Below the pieces are notes generated by a model, which was not told the DNA's origin, ran no database searches, and saw only the letters and a program-made list of their open reading frames with translations. Below are positions 25,600 to 33,777 of a DNA stretch of 64,000 nt, piece by piece (position 1 is the first letter of the stretch; every line of letters starts with the position of its first letter). Source of the stretch: Ignavibacteriales bacterium. GTDB lineage: Bacteria > Bacteroidota > Ignavibacteria > Ignavibacteriales > Ignavibacteriaceae. The stretch lies in contig JADJMD010000013.1 in assembly GCA_016709765.1 (NCBI GenBank), forward strand, positions 558,001-622,000, in the 5' to 3' direction. The position numbers were made by a program, and so were the translations under genes.

Positions 25600-26740
25600 T
25601 CAATAATGTATAAATAATTTTTGCTGCATTTTCAGGAGCGTTTTTATCACCTAAAATTTTTTTAATTCCACTTAACTTCAACTTAATTCGGCTAAATAAA
25701 TCTTCATCAGATAAAATATTTTTAGCCATATCGTAAATGTTGTCAGCATTGGCATCGCCCTGAATTAACTCAGGGACAACCTGTTCATTCAAAATTATAT
25801 TCGCCATTCCAATATTTTTGATTTTCGCTAAAGATTTACCAATTGCAAAAGTCAACCAGCTTGTTTTATATACTATAACCATTGGTAATTCCATCAATCC
25901 TGCTTCAAGTGTTGATGTGCCGGATTTTACTACTCCAAATTTTGCATGTTTTAAAAGATCATATGTTTGATTTTTAATTACTTTAAAGTTTTTAATATCT
26001 GAAAATTCATAAAAAATCTTTTCATTGATATTACTTGAACACGCTACAACAATTTGCATATCAAGATCATCTGCCAGTTTAGAAGCAGCTTTAATTGCTT
26101 CAGGAAAAATACTTTTAACTTCCTGCTCTCTGCTACCGGGAAGAATTAGTAAAATTTCCTTTGCAGGGTCTAAATTAAATTTATTGTCCAGCAGATTTCG
26201 CGAAATAAAATCATACCCGTTTATTTCCTGGATTAAAGGATGCCCGACAAATTCAGCGTTAACATTTCTATCTTTAAAAAACTTTTCTTCAAATGGAAAT
26301 ACAACCAAAACTTTTTTGAATAACTCTTTAATCTTATTTACTCTGCCTTTTCCCCAAGCCCAAACTTGCGGTGTGATGTAATATATAAGTTCAAGATTAG
26401 GTTTTAGTTCAAGAGATTTTAGTTTCTTTGCGATGCTTAGATTGAAGCCGGGATAATCAATCAAAACAACTTCGCTTATTTTTCTTTTCTTCACTTCTTC
26501 AATCAAATCACGTTGAACTTTTTTAATAAATGGTAAATGTTTTATCACTTCAACAAATCCAAGAAAAGCCATTTTGTCTATGTGATAAATTAATTCCATT
26601 CCTTCGGCTTTCATCTTATCGCCGCCGATTCCAAATATTTTCAAAGAATCATCTAGCTTTTTCAACTCTCGTATTAACGCGGCTCCATGTAAATCGCCAG
26701 AAGCTTCACCTGCAATCATTAAAACGTTTTTACTATTCAT
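25580..26740 (-). CDS. lpxB: Lipid-A-disaccharide synthase
   Basis: About 386 residues from the ATG at 26740. LpxB condenses UDP-2,3-diacylglucosamine with lipid X. Landmarks: MIAGEASGDLHGAALIREL at the N-terminus, MAFLGFVEVIKHLP, YYITPQVWAWGKGRVNKI, FVGHPLIQEI, LLPGSREQEV and KSGTSTLEAGLMELPMVIVYK. The length fits the family. The start overlaps the methyltransferase stop by one base. A GTG one codon upstream is less likely. The gene feeds the same pathway as lpxK downstream. Confidence 0.97.
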   Translation of the reverse strand: MNSKNVLMIAGEASGDLHGAALIRELKKLDDSLKIFGIGGDKMKAEGMELIYHIDKMAFLGFVEVIKHLPFIKKVQRDLIEEVKKRKISEVVLIDYPGFNLSIAKKLKSLELKPNLELIYYITPQVWAWGKGRVNKIKELFKKVLVVFPFEEKFFKDRNVNAEFVGHPLIQEINGYDFISRNLLDNKFNLDPAKEILLILPGSREQEVKSIFPEAIKAASKLADDLDMQIVVACSSNINEKIFYEFSDIKNFKVIKNQTYDLLKHAKFGVVKSGTSTLEAGLMELPMVIVYKTSWLTFAIGKSLAKIKNIGMANIILNEQVVPELIQGDANADNIYDMAKNILSDEDLFSRIKLKLSGIKKILGDKNAPENAAKIIYTLLNEHKAS

Positions 26741-27336
26741 CACAAAATATTATTTGATCTTAAATACCATTTTAAAACTATCAACAAAGCAGCAGTACCA
26801 AAAGCCTGCAACGTTCTTGTTTCTGATTTCAATCCCTTAGATAAAATAAACTCCGGTTGTGGAATTGAACTATCTTTGTAAGGCTCAAACCTCCATCCAA
26901 ACCTTGGAACATTTTTTAGATATTTTTGAAAGTCATCAGTGAATTTTGTTTTTAAAAATCCTTCTTCTTCGTTTACAATAAATTGATATTGCATTATGAA
27001 AAACAATATAGCAACAATCTGTAAATACGGGAATAACGACATGGACATGATCCCAAGCCCCAAATACATTAAAATATTACCAACATAAAGTGGATTACGA
27101 ACGTGAGCAAAAGGGCCGCTGATAACAAGAAAAGTTCCACCAACACCACCTGTTGTACGTGTTTCGCTGCCCGCCCAACTTACGCCCCATAACCTTAAAA
27201 ATTCACCGGTTAACGCGATTAAAAAACCTACAGCTAAACTTGTTACAGTGGCATTTTCAAAAATCAGCATAAGTATTAAAAAAGGAATTGGTGTATAGCT
27301 TCTGTATTTAAATATTTTTGTTGCGATGTTATTCAT
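26740..27336 (-). CDS. Isoprenylcysteine carboxyl methyltransferase-like membrane protein
   Basis: A 198-residue membrane protein with four or five hydrophobic segments and the ICMT/PEMT family AdoMet-site motif GPFAHVRNPLYVGNILMYLG, then NEEEGFLKTKF, where the glutamates are conserved. Members methylate lipids or small molecules; bacterial substrates are mostly unknown. It sits in the leftward run directly before lpxB (1-bp overlap), and a lipid substrate would fit, but that is inference from position only. Confidence 0.85.
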   Translation of the reverse strand: MNNIATKIFKYRSYTPIPFLILMLIFENATVTSLAVGFLIALTGEFLRLWGVSWAGSETRTTGGVGGTFLVISGPFAHVRNPLYVGNILMYLGLGIMSMSLFPYLQIVAILFFIMQYQFIVNEEEGFLKTKFTDDFQKYLKNVPRFGWRFEPYKDSSIPQPEFILSKGLKSETRTLQAFGTAALLIVLKWYLRSNNIL

Positions 27337-27338
27337 TA

Positions 27339-28064
27339 TTACTCCGCCATATAGGCTGATTTTCTTTTTAATTGTGCTTGATGTCGTTTTCTTAAATTTT
27401 TCTTATTCATTAACTCTGTTAATTTATTTTTCACATCATTAAAATCATTAAAGGGATAAAAACTTATTTTTTCAATAGAACAAAATTTTGCTAAGCCGTT
27501 TTTTGCAAAAATAAAATCGCAATACTGAGCTGCATCTTTATCGGAATTACCATCACCGATATAAATCGTAAAATCATCATCACTGCTGTGATTGATGATA
27601 TGATTTCTTTTACAATTGGCTGAAGTTGGTGAACCATCATCAAAGTAAGGATATTTTGCACTCAAGTTTCCTTTTTCATCAACAAAAAGTTTGTTTGAAT
27701 AATATTTTAATCCTGCCAAACCTGCTTTGTTAAGGAGTCTATCTATGTAATAATCAAAACCATCACTAAGGACAATCATCTCAATTTCATTTTCAGAGCA
27801 AAACTTTGCAAAAGAATTATACGTTGGATCAATATCAATCAGATCAATAAAAGCATCAAGATCAGTTTTACTAACTACATTAGTAGAATCACAAAGATCA
27901 TCCCAGCATTGGCGCGATGAAATTTTATCTGTTAAAAGATCTTCAATTATTTGGTTAACTTTTTTTGCTTCGCCAAATTTTTGGAAAATAGCTTCGCCAA
28001 CATCTTCAAGTGTAATCGTCCCGTCAAAATCCACAAAGATTTTTATTGTTCTCTTGTTCATCAT
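27339..28064 (-). CDS. HAD-family phosphatase, MtnX-like
   Basis: A 241-residue HAD phosphatase. Motif I is IFVDFDGTIT with nucleophile and acid Asp; motif II VLSDGFDYYID; a Lys lies near YYSNK; motif IV YIGDGNSDKDAAQYCDFIFAK. The DVGEAIFQKFGE and ISSRQCWDDLC stretches resemble MtnX of methionine salvage (2-hydroxy-3-keto-5-methylthiopentenyl-1-phosphate phosphatase) or phosphoserine phosphatases. No methionine-salvage neighbour is present, so the substrate is open. Two adjacent ATGs (28064, 28061) are possible; the stop of the T9SS protein overlaps the start. Confidence 0.85.
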   Translation of the reverse strand: MMNKRTIKIFVDFDGTITLEDVGEAIFQKFGEAKKVNQIIEDLLTDKISSRQCWDDLCDSTNVVSKTDLDAFIDLIDIDPTYNSFAKFCSENEIEMIVLSDGFDYYIDRLLNKAGLAGLKYYSNKLFVDEKGNLSAKYPYFDDGSPTSANCKRNHIINHSSDDDFTIYIGDGNSDKDAAQYCDFIFAKNGLAKFCSIEKISFYPFNDFNDVKNKLTELMNKKNLRKRHQAQLKRKSAYMAE

Positions 28065-30031
28065 TCAGAAATAATCATTTTCTTTACATCAACAAAATTG
28101 CCTGCTTTTAAACGATAGTAATAAATTCCCGGTAGCAGATTTTCGGCATTAAAAACTACTTCATTTTTTCCAGCAGGATATTCAAAATCATCAATCTTTT
28201 TTATTATTTCGATATTGCTGTTAAAAAACTCAAACGTAACTTCTTCTAACTCAGGTAAAAAGAAACTAATTGTTGTTGAAGACGAAAATGGATTTGGATA
28301 ATTTTGCCCCAGCACAATGGATTCTACATCACGAAAGTAATCAACTTTTTCTATATTAGAATATTGCGGCTGCGTTTTATCATTCTTTTGTGCAATGCGA
28401 TAAAAAATTGAACCACTTATATCTGGCAAATCATAAAACTCATAATAATTGGTATCAGTTTTTTTATTCTTCTTAACCGAGCCGGCAATTTTCCAATCCA
28501 TTTCTTCAGTATTTCCCTCTCCAGATCTATAAATACTGTAAGTAGTTCCTTCGTTTTCATTCGCAGCATACCATGAAATCTTTACAGAATCATTAACAAC
28601 TTCCGCATTAAAACCAAGTATTTGAGAAGCGTAAGTACCTGTACTAAAAATCTTTTGCCCATAAATATTGTTTTTATTATTTATGTTTCCTTTAAATATG
28701 GCAATTGCGCCGCCATCACCATCAGGAATAAGATTGAGATAACTTTTTTGCATTTCTTGTGATGAAGCTATCATAACACCGTCAGGATCCCAAACAAATT
28801 TTCCTTTAAGATCAATTTTTTGGATGTATAAATTGGCATCGGGGTTCTTTTCACGTTTATCGATCCAGGCAATTATCACACCATTTTTTTTGTCATAAAC
28901 TATTCGCTGCCCAAACTGGTTTCCTTTGATATTAATAACTCTTTTTCCGTTGTTGCCCCACATACGGTTTCCTTTAACATCAAATCTTTGAATAAAAACA
29001 TCGTTAATTTTTTCAAACTCATTTGTCCAGCTAACAACAACACTTGAATCAACAAATGCAAACTGTGGATTTTTCTGACTTCCTTTTTGATACGTAAGCA
29101 GCTTACCATCAGCACCCCAAAGTAAATTTCCTTTATCAGATATTAATTGCTGATAAATAATTTTATTTGGACCCTGATAAGTAACCGCAGCATAAATCCC
29201 GGTACCAATTCTGCCAACAGAATAATTAAGTACATTAGTATTGGTTTTAGAAATTGTTAACGGTTTAGATCCCCACGTTCTTGAACCCGTAGAATCAACA
29301 AATTGCAAACGCAAAACAGTTTTTTGATTTAAATTTTCTAACCAAAAAATAAACGAACCGCCTTTGTTATCTGGAATGATTTCCGTTTCACTTAATGTAT
29401 TATTAGTAAAGTACAAACTTCCTTTTAAAGAATCGCTTAATATTTTTCCATTGGCAGTTAACACATTATATTTCACAGAAAATTTATTTCCGGATGTTAA
29501 ATTTTTTGTGATGTGACTTGTGTGAGTATAACCTCTTTTATCAACACGTAAAGAAAAATCAACTTTTTCAATTTTACTTTCTGTTAATTGAATACCTTCA
29601 TTCTGCCATAGTCTTAATCCATTCTTGCTTAGTTTTTGAATAAACAGCTCAGGATTTCTTCTTTTATCAAAACCTTTCCATAAAACTATTGAGTTGCCAA
29701 GGGGTTCAACAACTGCAATAGGATTTTCTTTCAATCCACTTCTTGTTGAAACAACTTTGCCATCAGCCCTAAAGCTTACATCACCATTCTCATTAATATG
29801 AACAAAATAAATATCACTGTTAGAACTTCCCTTTTTATCTTCCCAAAAAACAAATGCCCCGCCGCTTACATCGCTAAAAGCTGTAATGTTTATGGGATCA
29901 ACAGGATCAATTACTAATTTTGTGTTTGATGATGGATCATTTACCCATTGTGCCTTAGCATTATCAAAAAGGCATAGTATTGCCGCTGCAATAAAAATTA
30001 TAAGTTTTATATGTAGTAATTTTATTTTCAA
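28061..30031 (-). CDS. Secreted protein with T9SS type A sorting domain
   Basis: 656 residues. Signal sequence MKIKLLHIKLIIFIAAAILC is followed by ~430 residues of repeating beta-strand units with recurring VVLWKG, SFIFWLEN and VIIAWIDKREKNPD phrases, suggesting a propeller-like fold. A fibronectin-like segment follows (~470-560: VKISWYAANENEGTTYSIYR). The last ~80 residues are a T9SS type A sorting domain (LGQNYPNPFSSSTTISF ... GIYYYRLKAGNF). Export through the type IX system and surface attachment or release is expected. The frame opens with TTG at 30031, and no other start is available before the signal. The function of the body is not recognised. Confidence 0.88.
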   Translation of the reverse strand: MKIKLLHIKLIIFIAAAILCLFDNAKAQWVNDPSSNTKLVIDPVDPINITAFSDVSGGAFVFWEDKKGSSNSDIYFVHINENGDVSFRADGKVVSTRSGLKENPIAVVEPLGNSIVLWKGFDKRRNPELFIQKLSKNGLRLWQNEGIQLTESKIEKVDFSLRVDKRGYTHTSHITKNLTSGNKFSVKYNVLTANGKILSDSLKGSLYFTNNTLSETEIIPDNKGGSFIFWLENLNQKTVLRLQFVDSTGSRTWGSKPLTISKTNTNVLNYSVGRIGTGIYAAVTYQGPNKIIYQQLISDKGNLLWGADGKLLTYQKGSQKNPQFAFVDSSVVVSWTNEFEKINDVFIQRFDVKGNRMWGNNGKRVINIKGNQFGQRIVYDKKNGVIIAWIDKREKNPDANLYIQKIDLKGKFVWDPDGVMIASSQEMQKSYLNLIPDGDGGAIAIFKGNINNKNNIYGQKIFSTGTYASQILGFNAEVVNDSVKISWYAANENEGTTYSIYRSGEGNTEEMDWKIAGSVKKNKKTDTNYYEFYDLPDISGSIFYRIAQKNDKTQPQYSNIEKVDYFRDVESIVLGQNYPNPFSSSTTISFFLPELEEVTFEFFNSNIEIIKKIDDFEYPAGKNEVVFNAENLLPGIYYYRLKAGNFVDVKKMIISE

Positions 30032-30088
30032 ATAATCTTTAATAAATAAGTATCAATAAGAGTGTTTGCCACAAAAGATTTTCCATTG

Positions 30089-30159
30089 TGTCATTCCCGT
30101 AAGAACGGGGATCTAAGAGTTCTAAAATACAGTAGATTCCCACCTTTGTGGGAATGACA
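30089..30159. repeat. GTCATTCCC intergenic inverted repeat
   Basis: Between smc and the T9SS-protein gene. The left end GTCATTCCCGTAAGAACGGG, continuing GATCT, and the right end AGATTCCCACCTTTGTGGGA, continuing ATGAC, are inverted relative to each other. Each half also forms its own small hairpin (CCCGTaagaACGGG and CCCACctttGTGGG). Related ends occur at 20929, 37383 and 39465. Confidence 0.8.
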
Positions 30160-30174
30160 ACCAGGGGATTTCAA

Positions 30175-33100
30175 CTAATTAGTTACAAAATCCAAATCTT
30201 CATTAAACCTAACGCTAACTAATTTGGAGATTCCTTCTTCCTGCATAGTTACGCCGTATAAAGTATTTGCTGCTTCCATCGTACGCTTGTTGTGGGTTAC
30301 AACAATAAATTGTGTGTCTTTACTAAAATCATCCAAAATTCGTGTAAAGCGATCGATGTTTGCATCATCAAGAGGTGCATCAATTTCATCAAGGATACAA
30401 AATGGACTTGGCTTAACAAGATAGATTGCAAACAACAATGCGATAGCCGTTAATGTTTTTTCCCCTCCGGATAAAAGCTCAATTGAAGTTGGACGTTTAC
30501 CTTTAGGTTTTGCAATTATTTCTATCTTTGCTTCAAGTGGATCAGCATTCTCTTCAATCTTTAAATCAGCTTCATCACCCGGATTAAAAAGTGTTCTGAA
30601 TATTTTTACAAAATGTTCTCTAATTTTTTCAAACGTTTCGGAAAACTGTGCTTGCGCAGTATTGTTAATTTCCTCAATGGTTTTCACAACGTCCCTTTCA
30701 GATTCTACAAGATCATCGCGCTGCTTGTGAAGAAAATCTAATCGCTCTCTTTCTTCTTCGTATTCGGAATGTGCAACAAGATTTATAGGGCCCAGATTTT
30801 TAACTTTTAATTTTAGATCTTGTACTTCGTCTGTCCGCTGATTAAAATCAAACGACTGCAAATCGTCAAAATCTTTTTTATCAAGTGTAAGGGAATAGTT
30901 TTCTTTTATGTGATCAACTAGATTTGAGCTTTTAATATCAAGCTCTTTGATCGTCATTTCCATTTTGTGAATCGTATCTGAAACAACCTCACGCTCGTTT
31001 CGCAAACTTCTTAAAGAAGAATCTTTTTGATTTACTTCTTCTCTAAGATTTTTATGTCGAGTATCAATTTCTTCTAATTGGTTATTTAAAACATTTTTTG
31101 CTTCATCAAGTTCAATTAAATTATTTTGTAGTGCTACAACATCACCCTCAATACTTGCTATTTCACTTCCCGCAGCTTCAATATCCTCTTTTCTTTTTGA
31201 GATTGAATTGCTGATTACAACTATCGATTCCTCGGCACGTTTGATTGCATTTTCGGTGTTGCGTTTTTCGCCAACAAGTCTTTCGATATTTACGCTAAGT
31301 TCATTTCGTTGCTTTAGAATTTGATTATAGTTTTTTTCAAATTCGGTAAATTCAGAATCAAGAGTTTGTTTTTTTCTTTCTTCAGAATCACGCAGTGCAA
31401 TTTCAGTATTAAGCAGCGATTCAAGTTTTAATTTTTTATTATCAAATAAGTTTGATTCGGCTGCGTGCTCTTTTATCTCGTGTTGAATTTTTTCAATTTC
31501 ATCATCAGATTTTTTCTTCTCAAATTCAAACTGAGCAATTTGTTTATCAACGTTAGCAAGATCGTTTACAAGCAATCTGCCTTGTTCGGATAAAACTTTT
31601 AAATCAATCGCATTTAAAAGATTTTCCTTTCCATTTATTTGATTTTGAATTTCAGCTAAGTTCTTTTCATGTTTTGGAAATTCCACACTTAAATTTTCCA
31701 GCAATTGTTTTCTTCCAAATAATGAATCATCCAAACGCGGAACTGAGCCGGCTTCTATAACACCATCTCTCGAAACAAAGTCACCATTTAATGTTGCAAA
31801 ACTGAATGAATTATATTTTCCATACAGCTCGAATGCTTTTTCTAAATTTTCAACGATACAAATGTTTTTTAGAATTTTTGCAAAGAATGGTTTCCATTTT
31901 TCTTTAGTTTGGATTGAATTACTTGCCCAGCTTACAAATCCGTTTTCCTGTTCAAGTTTTTTTGCTCTTCTTTTTTCAATAAAACTTTGAATCTTATTTA
32001 GCAAACCTTTACTGTTAAAATCCTCAAAGTGTGGAAAGTAAAATGATGCTTTACCGATATCATTAAGATTTAAATATTCAATTCCTCGTTTCAGATCTTC
32101 TAAGGACTCAACAATAACATTATTAAGATTATTTTTTAACGCAGCTTCCACCGCAAAACGAAATTTTTCATCTGAATCACCGATGTGCGCAAGAATTGTA
32201 CTTCCTTCTTTTGTCCAAGCCTTATTATCTAAAAGTGCTTTTGCACCCTTAGAAACACCTTCAAGATTATCAATTAAATTTTGAATGAAAGTGATTTTAT
32301 CCTTTGAAGATTTGATAACACTTCGCTGTTCTAGTTCACTTGTTTTTAGCTTATTAAGTTCGCTCTCTAATTTTTCTTTTTCGCCTTGTTTACTTAAGTA
32401 AAATGATTCGGCTTCAGCTATTTTTTTCTGAATATTATCCTTATCAATACCAAGCTCTTCAATAAATCCAACAGTTTTTGCAATATTATTTGTAAGAGAT
32501 TGAATTTTATCGTTCAACTTTTTAATGTTTACTTGTTTTGATTCCAGAATAGCGATTGTATTTCGCAGTTCATTTTCTCTTCCGGTAATCTCTTTAAACT
32601 TTTCAAGTAAAAGATCGGATTGTTCTTTTAGTATATTTTTTTTCTGTTCAAGAAATCCTAATTGTGTATCAACGTCGTGCTCAATAGTTTTCTTCTCATG
32701 TTCTTTTTGAACAATCTGTTCAGTAAAGTCTGAAAGAGAAACTGCGCCGGTTTCAGTGATATTTTTAGCCTCATCAAATTGGCGACTTAATTCACTTAAC
32801 TCTGCAATATATTTTTCTTTGTTTCGAGTAAGAGAATTTTTTCTTTCATTATTAAGCGCTAACGAATTTTGTACATTAAAAATCCTTTCGGTCTGAAGCG
32901 TAATTTCGTTTCTTTTATCCTTAAGCTCGTTTTCAATATCAACAAGACGTTCACGCGCTGCTTTAATTTCATCTTCAAGTTTTGCAATATCAGATTCAAA
33001 TTGAATTTTCTTCTTAAAATTTTCTTCTTTAATTAATTTGGATTCATCAATTCGAAGTGTAAACAAAGCTAGCTCCCGTTCGGATAAATCAATTTCTAAT

Positions 33101-33771
33101 TCTCTTAATTGGGATGTTAAAACATTGTATTTATCGGCACGTTTTGCCTGTCTTTCTAATGATGCAACTTTTTTCTCAACTTCGGAAACAATATCATTAA
33201 CACGTGTTAAATCTGATTTTACTTCATCAAGTTTTCTAAGAGCGAGCCTCCTACGCATTTTATATTTATTTACACCGGCAGCTTCTTCAAACATAGTGCG
33301 GCGCTCTTCGGCTTTGTTGCTAAGAATAGTCTCAACCATTTTTAATTCGATGACAGAATAAGCGTTTGCACCTATTCCTGTATCCATAAAAAGATTGGTA
33401 ATATCTTTTAAGCGACAAATGTTTTTATTTAAAAGATATTCGCTTTCACCGGAACGAAATATTCTTCTTGTAATTGTAACGTCAGTGTATTCTGTGGGTA
33501 GGATTCCTTTTGTGTTTTCAATCGTTAGGGATACTTCCGCCATTCCCATTGGCTTACGCTGTGCTGTTCCGTTAAAGATAACGTTTTCCATTTTGTCGCT
33601 TCTAAGGGTAGAACTTTTCTGTTCACCCAAACACCAGCGAAGTGCATCAACAACATTTGTTTTTCCACATCCATTAGGACCAACAATTGAAGTTATTCCC
33701 TGATTAAAATTAATCTGAGTTTTTTGCGCAAATGATTTGAAACCGAGTATTTCTAACTTAGATAAATACAA
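30175..33771 (-). CDS. smc: Chromosome segregation ATPase SMC
   Basis: 1198 residues, full SMC length. N-terminal Walker A is GPNGCGKTNVVDALRW. Long coiled coils (~170-500 and ~680-1020) flank a hinge (~515-640; VSKGAKALLDNK, GSVPRLDDSLFGRK). The C-terminal head has signature LLSGGEKTLTAIALLFA and Walker B FCILDEIDAPLDDANIDRF. It condenses and segregates the chromosome with ScpA/ScpB, which are not in the window. The start codon is TTG at 33771, exactly where the family begins (MYLSKLEILGFKSFA). It lies 6 bp after the GH2-like gene, so both share the promoter at 36438-36468. Confidence 0.98.
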   Translation of the reverse strand: MYLSKLEILGFKSFAQKTQINFNQGITSIVGPNGCGKTNVVDALRWCLGEQKSSTLRSDKMENVIFNGTAQRKPMGMAEVSLTIENTKGILPTEYTDVTITRRIFRSGESEYLLNKNICRLKDITNLFMDTGIGANAYSVIELKMVETILSNKAEERRTMFEEAAGVNKYKMRRRLALRKLDEVKSDLTRVNDIVSEVEKKVASLERQAKRADKYNVLTSQLRELEIDLSERELALFTLRIDESKLIKEENFKKKIQFESDIAKLEDEIKAARERLVDIENELKDKRNEITLQTERIFNVQNSLALNNERKNSLTRNKEKYIAELSELSRQFDEAKNITETGAVSLSDFTEQIVQKEHEKKTIEHDVDTQLGFLEQKKNILKEQSDLLLEKFKEITGRENELRNTIAILESKQVNIKKLNDKIQSLTNNIAKTVGFIEELGIDKDNIQKKIAEAESFYLSKQGEKEKLESELNKLKTSELEQRSVIKSSKDKITFIQNLIDNLEGVSKGAKALLDNKAWTKEGSTILAHIGDSDEKFRFAVEAALKNNLNNVIVESLEDLKRGIEYLNLNDIGKASFYFPHFEDFNSKGLLNKIQSFIEKRRAKKLEQENGFVSWASNSIQTKEKWKPFFAKILKNICIVENLEKAFELYGKYNSFSFATLNGDFVSRDGVIEAGSVPRLDDSLFGRKQLLENLSVEFPKHEKNLAEIQNQINGKENLLNAIDLKVLSEQGRLLVNDLANVDKQIAQFEFEKKKSDDEIEKIQHEIKEHAAESNLFDNKKLKLESLLNTEIALRDSEERKKQTLDSEFTEFEKNYNQILKQRNELSVNIERLVGEKRNTENAIKRAEESIVVISNSISKRKEDIEAAGSEIASIEGDVVALQNNLIELDEAKNVLNNQLEEIDTRHKNLREEVNQKDSSLRSLRNEREVVSDTIHKMEMTIKELDIKSSNLVDHIKENYSLTLDKKDFDDLQSFDFNQRTDEVQDLKLKVKNLGPINLVAHSEYEEERERLDFLHKQRDDLVESERDVVKTIEEINNTAQAQFSETFEKIREHFVKIFRTLFNPGDEADLKIEENADPLEAKIEIIAKPKGKRPTSIELLSGGEKTLTAIALLFAIYLVKPSPFCILDEIDAPLDDANIDRFTRILDDFSKDTQFIVVTHNKRTMEAANTLYGVTMQEEGISKLVSVRFNEDLDFVTN

Positions 33772-33777
33772 ATTTTT

